Positions 1 to 6,726 of a DNA stretch of 21,738 nt are shown piece by piece (within the stretch, counting starts at the first letter, position 1; each line of letters begins with the position of its first letter). The stretch covers positions 1-21,738 of the forward strand of contig JAVEEO010000240.1 of NCBI GenBank assembly GCA_030840415.1. The letters run 5' to 3'. Position numbers and translations under genes: made by a program. Below the pieces are notes generated by a model. It was given only the letters and a program-made list of their open reading frames with translations, ran no database searches and was not told where the DNA came from. This stretch comes from Pseudonocardiales bacterium (GTDB taxonomy: Bacteria; Actinomycetota; Actinomycetes; Mycobacteriales; Jatrophihabitantaceae).

Positions 1-788
1 AAGATCGAGTTGGTCAGCGTGTGCATCGAGGTCACGTGGCCGGCGATCATGAACAGGAAGAACATCCCGACCAGCTCGTCCATGCTCAGCCGGTCGCCGT
101 CGTCCTTGCCGCGCAGCAGGGCGCTGATCATGTCCTCGCCGGGATCCACCAGCTTGTTGTCGATGCTGGAGCGGGCGTAGGCCATCACGTCCAGCGACGC
201 CTTCTCCACCACCTCCGGCGGATGGCCGGCGCCGACGAGTTCCACCGCCCAGCGGCGGAAGGTGGTCTCGTCCTCCGGGGGCACGCCCAGCAGGTCGCAG
301 ATCGTGATGATCGGCAGCGGCAGCGTGTACGCGCCGACCAGCTCCACCACGTCCCGGCCGTCGTCCATCGCGTCCAGCAGCCGGTCGGCCACCACCTCCA
401 GGCGCGGGCGGAAGTTGTCCATCCGCTTCGGGTTGAACTCCTTGCTCACCAGCGAGCGCAACCGGGTGTGCCGCGGCGGGTCGCTGTTGAGCATGTGCTG
501 GGACAGCTCGTCGTTGAAGCCGAGGTCGGCCTGCTCGTCGCCGGGCACCTCCAGCCCGGAATGCCGGACGAACAGCTCGTTCATCCGGCTGCCGTCCTTG
601 CTCACCCGGGGATCGGACAGCAGCTGCCGCACGTCGTCGTAGCCGGTCACCAACCATACTTTCGCCCCGTGCGGAAAGATGATCGGGTGCACCCGCCCGG
701 CGGCCCGCAGCCGCTCCAGGATCTCGTACGGGTGCTCCATGAAGTCCTTGAAAAGCTGCTCGACCGGTTGTGAGGAATCCACGCTCAT
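1..788 (-). CDS. Cytochrome P450, C-terminal part beyond the window
   Basis: This is a heme monooxygenase of the bacterial soluble class I type. About 262 residues are visible from the ATG at 788, and the reading frame runs off the left edge without a stop. Visible landmarks are the WLVTGYDDVRQLLSDPRVS stretch near the N-terminus, the C-helix DPPRHTRLRSLVSKEF (HxxxR heme-propionate motif) around residue 105, and the I-helix MIAGHVTSM near residue 250, with the AGxxT oxygen-activation motif. The ExxR and Cys heme-ligand motifs should lie outside the window. The start is supported by AGGAG about 8-9 bases upstream. There is no signal or membrane anchor, so it is cytosolic and would need a ferredoxin and reductase. 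It is divergent from an MFS exporter across a gap holding a long inverted repeat, which suggests co-regulation in detoxification or a small biosynthetic pathway. The substrate cannot be told. The family call is very secure. Confidence 0.95.
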   Translation of the reverse strand, partial: MSVDSSQPVEQLFKDFMEHPYEILERLRAAGRVHPIIFPHGAKVWLVTGYDDVRQLLSDPRVSKDGSRMNELFVRHSGLEVPGDEQADLGFNDELSQHMLNSDPPRHTRLRSLVSKEFNPKRMDNFRPRLEVVADRLLDAMDDGRDVVELVGAYTLPLPIITICDLLGVPPEDETTFRRWAVELVGAGHPPEVVEKASLDVMAYARSSIDNKLVDPGEDMISALLRGKDDGDRLSMDELVGMFFLFMIAGHVTSMHTLTNSI

Positions 789-823
789 GGGGCAAAGCTC
801 CTAGTGGGTGCAGTGTCGCGTTC

Positions 824-859
824 GTATCATCAGAGCCTCCCGATCGCCTCTGCTGATAC
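824..859. promoter_or_regulatory. Long inverted repeat, probable operator between P450 and MFS genes
   Basis: The left arm GTATCATCAGAG (824-835) and right arm CTCTGCTGATAC (848-859) pair at 11 of 12 positions around a 12-base centre. The repeat lies in the middle of the 137-base gap between two divergent starts, at 788 and 926/932. It is not followed by a T-run, so an operator bound by a dimeric or tetrameric repressor is more likely than a terminator. The regulator is not adjacent on the right and may lie left of the window. Clear -35/-10 boxes could not be assigned. Confidence 0.6.
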
Positions 860-905
860 AAGGCCGTCAATCGGCCTGCGGACTGAGACGAGAGCGGGAG
901 CACCG

Positions 906-935
906 ATGAGCCAGACCACGGGCGTGTGCGCATGA
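906..935 (+). CDS. Possible 9-residue leader peptide coupled to the MFS gene
   Basis: The ATG at 906 opens a reading frame coding for MSQTTGVCA. Its TGA stop (933-935) overlaps the ATG at 932 of the downstream transporter in an ATGA junction. A GGGAG sequence lies about 6 bases before this ATG, while the transporter start itself has no comparable ribosome binding site. The arrangement would suit translational coupling or a short regulatory leader. Such a short frame can also arise by chance, and no peptide family is recognised. Confidence 0.3.
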   Translation: MSQTTGVCA

Positions 936-2182
936 CCGAACAGACGCCGGACGCCGGACCGCTCGGAGTACTGGCCACCTACCGGCGAACACCCCCAGCG
1001 GTCAAGGCGATTCTGGCCGGCGTGTTCGTCGGCCGGCTGGCCGGCTTCCTGGTGATCTTCCTGGTGGTGTTCCTCACCCACCGTGGTTTCACCACCGGGC
1101 AGGCCGGTTTCGCGCTCGGCGTCTACGGCGCCGGCGCGGGGGTGGGCAGCTTCGTCGGCGGCTGGGCCACCGACCGGCTCAGTGCCCGGGCGGCGACCGC
1201 GATCAGCATGCTGGGCACGCCGGTGCTGATCGTCTCGATCCTCTACTTCAAGGCCTATCCGCTGGTCGTGCTCGCGGTCTTCGGAGTCGGCCTCGTCGGT
1301 CAGCTGTACCGGCCGGCCGCGCAGTACCTGATCACCGAGCTCACCCCGCCGGGTCAGCTGGTGATGGTCACCGCGATGCAGCGACTGGCCATGAACCTGG
1401 GCACCACCGTCACACCGCTGATCGGCACCGCGCTGCTGTCGATCTCCTACAGCCTGCTGTTCTGGGCCGAGGCGGTCGCGTCGGTGGCCTACGGACTGAT
1501 CGCCCTGGTCGCGCTGCCGCCGCGCAAGAAGCCGGTCGAGGCCACCGAGGACGCGCCGGCGCCACCGCGGGCCGGCTACCGGGCGGTGCTGTCGGACTGG
1601 CGCTACCTGTTCTTCCTGGCAGCGGTCTTCTTCATCACCGCCGTCTACACCCAGTACACCGCCTCAGTGCCGTTGGCGATCGTGGAATCGGGGCTCAGCC
1701 TGTGGTGGTACAGCGCGGTGGTCAGCCTGAACGCGGTCATCGTCGCGACCTGCGAGGTGCTGGCGACCAGGTGGGTGCAGACCTGGCCGATGCGGTTGAC
1801 GGCGCTGAGCGGCTTCGGCCTGGTCGCCATCGGCTACACCGTCTACGCGATCGGGATCACGCCGGCGCTGCTGATTCTGGGCACCATCGTCTGGACCGCC
1901 TCGGAGATCACCGGCGCGCCGACCACCTTCGCCTACCCCGGCATGGTCGCCCCGGTGCACCTGCGCGGCCGCTACATCGGCGCCATGCAAACGGTGTTCG
2001 GGCTCGCGAACGCGATCGGCCCGGTTCTGGGGCTTGCCATCTGGGCGGCCGCCGGCAACGCGGTGTTCGCGTGGGCGGCCGGGATAGCCGCGCTGTCGAC
2101 GCTGTGTGCGCTGATCGGCATGCGGCTGCCGGGTGCGGCGCCGTCGGTGGTCAAGGAGCCGGTGCCGGGGGCGGCCGGCTGA
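926..2182 (+). CDS. MFS transporter, probable drug/metabolite exporter
   Basis: A 418-residue membrane protein (416 if started at the ATG at 932, where an ATGA overlap with a short upstream frame occurs; the GTG at 926 is the alternative). The hydrophobic pattern fits about 12 transmembrane segments split by a charged central loop, with RKKPVEATEDAP near residue 200. The loop after the second segment carries GGWATDRLSARAA, a version of MFS motif A (GxxxDRxGRR). Proton-driven efflux is the usual role in this branch, which resembles the MdtH/multidrug group. It is divergent from the P450, with which it probably shares an operator, and may export the P450 product or substrate. Its stop lies two bases from the convergent reductase gene. 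The transported compound is unknown. Confidence 0.88.
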   Translation: MRMTEQTPDAGPLGVLATYRRTPPAVKAILAGVFVGRLAGFLVIFLVVFLTHRGFTTGQAGFALGVYGAGAGVGSFVGGWATDRLSARAATAISMLGTPVLIVSILYFKAYPLVVLAVFGVGLVGQLYRPAAQYLITELTPPGQLVMVTAMQRLAMNLGTTVTPLIGTALLSISYSLLFWAEAVASVAYGLIALVALPPRKKPVEATEDAPAPPRAGYRAVLSDWRYLFFLAAVFFITAVYTQYTASVPLAIVESGLSLWWYSAVVSLNAVIVATCEVLATRWVQTWPMRLTALSGFGLVAIGYTVYAIGITPALLILGTIVWTASEITGAPTTFAYPGMVAPVHLRGRYIGAMQTVFGLANAIGPVLGLAIWAAAGNAVFAWAAGIAALSTLCALIGMRLPGAAPSVVKEPVPGAAG

Positions 2183-2184
2183 AC

Positions 2185-3111
2185 TCAGCCGCGGGCCAGC
2201 CAGGCGGAATAGGCGGCTTCGGCGACGGCCAGGTCCTGCCAGCCCATCCCGACGCCCTTGAACACGCCGATGCCCGACGACGGCGGCAACTGTGCCAGGG
2301 CGGCGAGTTCGACGAGATCGTCGGCATCCAGTACCCCGGCGGCGATCGCCTGCAGCACGTCGCCGGCCTCCCGCAGTGCGGTCGAGCGCTCCTCCACCAC
2401 CACCCGGCCGGCCCGGGCGAAGGTCAGGTCGTCCAGTTCGCGGGCGGACGGTTCGTGCGAGCCGACCGCGACCACGCACGCCTGCTCGGCCAGCAGCCGG
2501 CCGTCGAACACCGGCTGCCGGGCGGTGGTGGCACACACCACGATGTCGGCGGTGGCGACATCGGCCGCGGCGCCGGCAGTCGCGGGGATCCCTTCGGCCT
2601 GCAACCGGTCGACCAGGCCGGCCTGCCGCCCGGGGTCCCGGCCGACGATCCGCACCGTGCGCAGCCGGCGGACCCGGGAGATCGCGTGCACGTGCCCCCA
2701 GGCCTGCGGGCCGCAGCCGAACACCAGCAGCTCGGCTGCGTCCGCCCGGGCCAGCGCGCGCACCGCCAGCGCCGATTGCGACGGGGTGCGCAGCGTGGTC
2801 AGCGCGGTTCCGTCGAGCAGCGCGCGCGGGGTCAGCGTGCCGGCGTCGAACAGCACGTAGACCGCCTGGATCCGGGGCAGTCCGCGCTCGGGATTTCCGG
2901 GCGCCACGCTGGTCACCTTCACCCCGACCCCCGCGGTACTGGCGGCCGGCATCACCAGCAGCTCGCCGTGCGCTTCGGCCACCGAGATCCGGGGCGGCCC
3001 GCCACTGGTGGCGGCACCGGCGGCCAGGGCCGATTCCAGTGCGGAGATCGCCGCGGTCCACGGAACCAGTGACGCCAGCGTGCCGGCGTCCAGGAACGGC
3101 AGGTCCACCAT
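2185..3111 (-). CDS. Ornithine cyclodeaminase/mu-crystallin family NAD(P)H-dependent enzyme
   Basis: A protein of 308 residues, the usual family length. The start is set at the ATG at 3111, the first residue of MVDLPFLDAGTLASL, because GGAGGG lies 6 bases upstream; the open frame extends to 3195 without such support. The N-terminal part has the family pattern LVMPAAS..GVGVKVTSVAPGNP and RALLDGTALTTLRTPSQSALA. The Rossmann dinucleotide site is ELLVFGCGPQAWGHVHAI. Members are ornithine cyclodeaminase, delta1-pyrroline-2-carboxylate reductase, alanine dehydrogenase and related imine reductases. The divergent neighbour is a proline racemase-family enzyme, a pairing known for hydroxyproline/pyrroline-2-carboxylate catabolism. 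A pyrroline-2-carboxylate reductase role is therefore my preferred inference, but substrate specificity cannot be read directly. Confidence 0.85.
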   Translation of the reverse strand: MVDLPFLDAGTLASLVPWTAAISALESALAAGAATSGGPPRISVAEAHGELLVMPAASTAGVGVKVTSVAPGNPERGLPRIQAVYVLFDAGTLTPRALLDGTALTTLRTPSQSALAVRALARADAAELLVFGCGPQAWGHVHAISRVRRLRTVRIVGRDPGRQAGLVDRLQAEGIPATAGAAADVATADIVVCATTARQPVFDGRLLAEQACVVAVGSHEPSARELDDLTFARAGRVVVEERSTALREAGDVLQAIAAGVLDADDLVELAALAQLPPSSGIGVFKGVGMGWQDLAVAEAAYSAWLARG

Positions 3112-3223
3112 GCCAACCCTCCAGGCCGGCGGTGCTATACAGGCAAGCACACCCGGCCCTCGTCGATTGCGAGTACGACAGATGCACCTTTCCACGGATG
3201 CCGGACCGGCCGGGGAGGTGAGC

Positions 3224-4246
3224 GTGGTCGATTACCACACCGCCGGCGAGCCGTTCCGGATCGTCACGGCGGGCCAGCCCGAGATCCCGGGTGCGACCGT
3301 GCTGGATCGCCGGGAGTTCGCGTGGACCTCGCCCGAGGTCGAGGCGGTACGCAAGCTGCTGGTGCAGGAACCGCGCGGGCACGCCGACATGTACGGCGGC
3401 TTCGTGGTTCCGCCCGACAACGACGGCGCGGACTTCGGCGTGCTGTTCTGGCACAAGGACGGCTACTCGACGGCCTGCGGGCACGGCACCATCGCCCTGG
3501 GCGCCTGGGCCGTCAACACCGGCCGGGTGGTCGCCGCCCCGGACGGGGACACCGAGGTGGTGATCGACGTGCCCTCCGGCCGGGTCACCGCGCGGGTGCG
3601 CATGGCAGGCGGGCGGGTGCAGCGGGTCACCTTCAGCAATGTCGCCTCCTACCTGGTCGCCCGCCGGATCGAGGTGCCGACCTCGCGCGGTCCGGTGCTG
3701 GCCGATCTCAGTTACGGCGGTGCGCTGTACGCCTCGGTCGAGGCGGCGTCGGTCGGCCTGGCGGTGACCCCGGCGCACTACCCGGAGCTGATCGCGATCG
3801 GCCGCGAGGTGAAGTGGGCCCTGAACGACACCGACTGGGCCCGGCACCTCGGCGACCCGCGACTGGACGGCGTCTACGGCACCATTCTCTTCGACGACCT
3901 CGGCCAGCACGAGCTCAGCGAGTACGCCGGCGGCCCGCACCAGCGCAACGTCACCGTCTTCGCCGACGGCGAGGTCGACCGGTCACCCTGCGGATCGGGC
4001 ACCTCGGCCCGGCTGGCGATCCTGGCAGCCGATGGCCGGATGGAATCCGGTCAGGTGCTGCGGCACGACTCGATCATCGGAACCACCTTCCTCGGCCGGG
4101 TGGTCGCCGGGGTCGAGGTCGAGCACGGAGCCGAGCGCCGGCCGGCGGTGATCACCGAGATCGAGGGCGTCGCCTACCGGACCGGCACCGCGACGTTCGG
4201 CATCGATGCCGACGACCCGCTCGGAACCGGATTCCTGTTGCGCTGA
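3224..4246 (+). CDS. Proline racemase / hydroxyproline 2-epimerase family protein
   Basis: From the GTG at 3224, preceded by GGGGAGG with 5-base spacing, the protein has 340 residues, typical for the family. The in-frame ATG at 3182 has no ribosome binding site and would add 14 residues. The start VVDYHTAGEPFRIV matches the family N-terminus (D-x-H-T-x-G-E-P). Two active-site cysteines are visible: C85 in STACGHGT and C256 in DRSPCGSGT. In this family a Cys/Cys pair is typical of proline racemase and 4-hydroxyproline 2-epimerase, whereas trans-3-hydroxyproline dehydratases have Thr in the second place. The enzyme inverts or eliminates at the alpha carbon of proline-like substrates without PLP. 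It is divergent from a pyrroline-2-carboxylate-reductase-like gene with a 112-base shared gap. Exact substrate is undetermined. Confidence 0.88.
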   Translation: MVDYHTAGEPFRIVTAGQPEIPGATVLDRREFAWTSPEVEAVRKLLVQEPRGHADMYGGFVVPPDNDGADFGVLFWHKDGYSTACGHGTIALGAWAVNTGRVVAAPDGDTEVVIDVPSGRVTARVRMAGGRVQRVTFSNVASYLVARRIEVPTSRGPVLADLSYGGALYASVEAASVGLAVTPAHYPELIAIGREVKWALNDTDWARHLGDPRLDGVYGTILFDDLGQHELSEYAGGPHQRNVTVFADGEVDRSPCGSGTSARLAILAADGRMESGQVLRHDSIIGTTFLGRVVAGVEVEHGAERRPAVITEIEGVAYRTGTATFGIDADDPLGTGFLLR

Positions 4247-4372
4247 CAGCCTGAACCTGTCGCGAGTCCCGGCGCGGGAAGCTGTCATCGGTGCGTGCCC
4301 GCTGGTGCGCGATCGGACCTCCGTGCCGAAACGGCCTCCTGAACGGCCCGGGGCTGTCATCATCGCCGTACT

Positions 4373-4388
4373 CGCGCCGGTCGGCGCG
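4373..4388. repeat. Inverted repeat upstream of the hydrolase operon
   Basis: CGCGCCG and CGGCGCG form a perfect 7-base inverted repeat with a 2-base centre, in the 169-base gap between the racemase stop and the start at 4416. It could be an operator or part of a hairpin. A loop of two bases is too tight for a simple stem, so an end-paired stem of 6 is more realistic. No T-run follows. No confident promoter boxes were seen in this gap. Confidence 0.35.
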
Positions 4389-4415
4389 GGCCCGTAACGG
4401 GAAACGGCGACGACG

Positions 4416-4982
4416 ATGACGAATACCGGTGAAATAACACCCGATCAGGACGAGCTGGCCGGCGACGGGGCGGACTGCTCGGCCGCCGCGGAGCTCGCCG
4501 AGCTGACCGACGTCGGACTGGCGGTCGACGGGATCGAGCAGCTGATGGTGCTCACCGACGACGAGCTGGCCGCCTTCGCCGACGGCGACGGCATCGGCGC
4601 GCTGGACCTGGCGGCCTTCCTGGCGCCGGGTGGCGGCTGGGGTGGCTCGGAGGCGCCGGCTCGGCGCGCGATCCCGATCGGCAGCCGCAACGGCCTGGTG
4701 GTGACCTCGCTGAAGCGCTCCACCGGCAGCACCGGCTCCGATCACCATGTCTCGCAACGGCAGTCCTTCGCGGTGGATCTGTCCAACGGCACCGCGCCGA
4801 CGCCCCAGATGCTGCGCACCGCCCGCCAGCTCGCCGCCGCGCTGGGCTACCGCTGGCCGGCCAACGGTTACCTGCAGACCGCCACCACCGCCGCCGGTTA
4901 CCGCGCGCAGCTCATCTACGACTCCAGCGTGGTGCCGGACCACCAGAACCATGTGCACTTCGGCGTGCGCAAGGTGCGGTGA
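4416..4982 (+). CDS. M15-like zinc peptidase domain protein, no signal peptide
   Basis: A 188-residue protein in two parts. Residues 1-75 are strongly acidic with many Asp/Glu and no hydrophobic signal. A Gly-rich hinge (GGGWGG, residues 72-77) follows. Residues 85-188 resemble peptidoglycan peptidases and phage-type hydrolases with the M15/LAS zinc pattern: RNGLVVTSLKRS, then SDHHVSQRQSFAVDLSNG (H110/H111 and D121), and a C-terminal NHVHFGVRKV (H179, H181). The His-Asp...His-x-His set would bind zinc and cleave peptide crosslinks. The H-to-D spacing is longer than in classical VanY (SxHxxGxAxD), so the catalytic claim is inference. Only a weak GGGAAACGG lies before the ATG. The stop overlaps the next gene's GTG by 4 bases. 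Without an export signal it would need lysis, a holin or another secretion route to reach the wall. Confidence 0.6.
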   Translation: MTNTGEITPDQDELAGDGADCSAAAELAELTDVGLAVDGIEQLMVLTDDELAAFADGDGIGALDLAAFLAPGGGWGGSEAPARRAIPIGSRNGLVVTSLKRSTGSTGSDHHVSQRQSFAVDLSNGTAPTPQMLRTARQLAAALGYRWPANGYLQTATTAAGYRAQLIYDSSVVPDHQNHVHFGVRKVR

Positions 4983-5884
4983 CGGCAATGGGCTACGACT
5001 CCCGGGTTGCGCGGGCGATGCTCAAGCTGGGCTACCGGATCTTTCCGTTCGAGGCCTTCGACCGCAACGGAAACCTCAAGACCGAAGCACACGTGGACTT
5101 CCCGCCGGACGTGGACGCGGGCCTTGGCTGGATCGTGTCGAACCCGCTCTGGGGCGACCTGTACCGCACGCTGTCGCCGCTGGCCGCCGAAGGGGTCTTC
5201 ATGGCGGGCATCGGCTTCCTCAACGACCGGGTGCAGGTCGCGCTGTTCCGGGCGACCACTTCGGTGACCGATGCCCGGGCCGCGATGAACTGGTCCTCGG
5301 CCTATCACGGCACGGTGGAATCGACCCTGCACAGCTATGCCGGCCGTACCTACGCCCTGGATCCGACGCTGCGCAAGGTGATCGACAAGGCCCGCGGCTA
5401 CCTGCCGGCCGGCGGTCAGGGGCTGGCCGATCCTGCCGAGGGCGGCGACGAGGTCACGGTCCAGTCGGATGAGGAGTTCGCGCCGGCGGCCGAGCAGCCG
5501 GTCCCGGCCACCGGGGTGTCCTGGCTGGCCCTGGGGCTGGACCTGCTGGCCGAGCTGCTGGTCAACGCCAGCGTCCGGACCAAGGTGTTGACCACGGTGG
5601 CGTGGTACCCGCCGAAGCTCGCGGACGAGGCCTTCGCCGGTCGGTGGCAGCCCATTCACGCCACCCTGCAGACCGGAACCCTGTCCGGGCACCGCTCGGC
5701 GCACCTGATCTGGAACCCGGTCGGGCTGCCGGTGACCTGGCGCGGCACCGAGGTGAGCTGGAAGGGACCGGGGCTGGACATGCCGGCCGATCCGACCCAG
5801 TGGTGCCAGGCGCTGCGGCCGACCGCCAACTGCCTGAACTCGCCGCTGGCCGTCCCGGCGGCTGTCCAGGCGGCGGCGACATGA
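4979..5884 (+). CDS. Unrecognised protein of the hydrolase operon
   Basis: A 301-residue protein starting at a GTG that overlaps the upstream stop (GTGA); an ATG at 4988 is the alternative start. I do not recognise the family. The N-terminal ~140 residues (GYDSRVARAMLKLGYRIF..., then FMAGIGFLNDRVQVALFRAT and SSAYHGTVESTLHSYAGR) look like one folded domain. Residues about 140-170 are an acidic low-complexity linker. A hydrophobic helix-like stretch follows (WLALGLDLLAELLV). The C-terminal domain contains WYPPKLADEAFAGRWQPIHA and two cysteines 9 residues apart (WCQAL...NCLN). There is no signal peptide or clear membrane span. Translational coupling to a peptidase on one side and a lysozyme-like gene on the other suggests a role in cell-wall cleavage or in delivery or protection of those enzymes, but this rests on context only. 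Confidence 0.6.
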   Translation: MTAMGYDSRVARAMLKLGYRIFPFEAFDRNGNLKTEAHVDFPPDVDAGLGWIVSNPLWGDLYRTLSPLAAEGVFMAGIGFLNDRVQVALFRATTSVTDARAAMNWSSAYHGTVESTLHSYAGRTYALDPTLRKVIDKARGYLPAGGQGLADPAEGGDEVTVQSDEEFAPAAEQPVPATGVSWLALGLDLLAELLVNASVRTKVLTTVAWYPPKLADEAFAGRWQPIHATLQTGTLSGHRSAHLIWNPVGLPVTWRGTEVSWKGPGLDMPADPTQWCQALRPTANCLNSPLAVPAAVQAAAT

Positions 5885-6353
5885 CCGGCGGCGACATGAC
5901 CGGCGGCGCGAGCGACGATCTCAGCGACGACCTTGGCGACGGTGAGCAACCCGGCACCGAGGAGCCGGCCACCGAGGACGCCGCCGGCACGCTGGCCACC
6001 CTCAAGCAACAGCTGGCGACCGGCTTCTCCTCGGCGGGCCGCGCCGGGCTGGCCGAGGCGGTGCACGGCGCGGACTTCTCCCTGTGGGTGCAGACCGAAA
6101 GCGGCTGGAACCCGCGGGTGGTATCCGGCCGCACCAACCAGGGCAAGGTCAACGGCGGGCTGTTCCAGTTCTGGTATGGCCATGCCTGGGCGCAACCGTA
6201 CTTCTCTCGGGGCAACGATCCGCGCGGCGTGTTCACCATGGCACCGGCCGACCAGGCCCGGGCGGTGGTCCGGCACTTTCGCACGTCACGGCCGCGAGCG
6301 TGCGCGGCTACGCCCAGCAGATCCGCAACGGCACCTATCGCGGCTGGGGCTGA
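5881..6353 (+). pseudogene. Lysozyme-like protein gene with an apparent one-base frameshift
   Basis: The ATG at 5881 overlaps the preceding stop (ATGA). The first ~40 residues are acidic and low in complexity, partly from a duplicated GGCGACATGACC stretch. A compact domain follows with FSLWVQTESGWNPRVV and GKVNGGLFQFWYGHAWAQ. The Glu of ESGW and the GGLFQF segment resemble lysozyme/transglycosylase-type folds. The frame stays sensible through PADQARAVVRHF, then loses protein character. The natural ending, VTAASVRGYAQQIRNGTYRGWG and a TGA at 6351-6353, sits in the -1 frame. The change falls at the TTT of 6277-6279; one missing T would repair it. Unrepaired, the frame stays open and runs into the metallopeptidase gene downstream. 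Options are a genuine mutation, a sequencing error or, less likely, programmed slippage. No signal peptide is seen. Confidence 0.6.
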
Positions 6354-6726
6354 TCAGCACCGGCACGATCCGCGCTCCGTCGGGGCGTACCGCTCAGCGT
6401 GCGGTTCTGGCCGGCCGGCGGGGCAGCAGTCCGCGCGCGGCCAGGACGACCAGCAGGGCGGTGCCGAGGATCCTGGCGGAGCTGCGCGACGGTGCGGCCG
6501 CCGGCTGGGCGAGCGGCGACGCGGGCTGCTCGATCTACCTGCTGGGCATCGTCGGATTGGTGGCCCCGCAGTAACCAGGCACACCGGACCTGGGGTGTGG
6601 GCGACGGCGGTCCTGTTGACCGCACCGCCCGGACCGGTCAGAATCCGCTTGCCCCTGATCCGGGGGATGATTTCGTCACAACTGCCCCAGCCGGCGATCG
6701 ACGGCTGTCATACGGAGGTAACCCCC
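6354..6726. other. Stretch of 373 bases without a supported gene
   Basis: This gap separates the lysozyme-like gene from the metallopeptidase. On the minus strand, positions 6394-6534 translate to a Pro/Ala/Ser-rich stretch, then a hydrophobic segment (ILGTALLVVLAA) and an Arg-rich end before a stop, like the C-terminal membrane tail of a surface protein. There is no start codon, and a TAG lies directly upstream (6535-6537). It may be a gene remnant. The last part (6704-6726) carries GCTGTCAT and the GGAGG ribosome binding site of the next gene. Confidence 0.4.

Noticed and set aside
1664..3940. A 758-residue minus-strand frame and other long Arg/Gly/Pro-rich frames
   Set aside because: They are antisense or off-frame shadows of the MFS, reductase and racemase genes, produced by the lack of stops in GC-rich DNA.
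6335..6625. Minus-strand frames of 76 and 96 residues between the hydrolase cassette and the metallopeptidase
   Set aside because: Their composition is Arg/Pro-rich without structure. The only protein-like stretch in the region lies in a third frame without a start.
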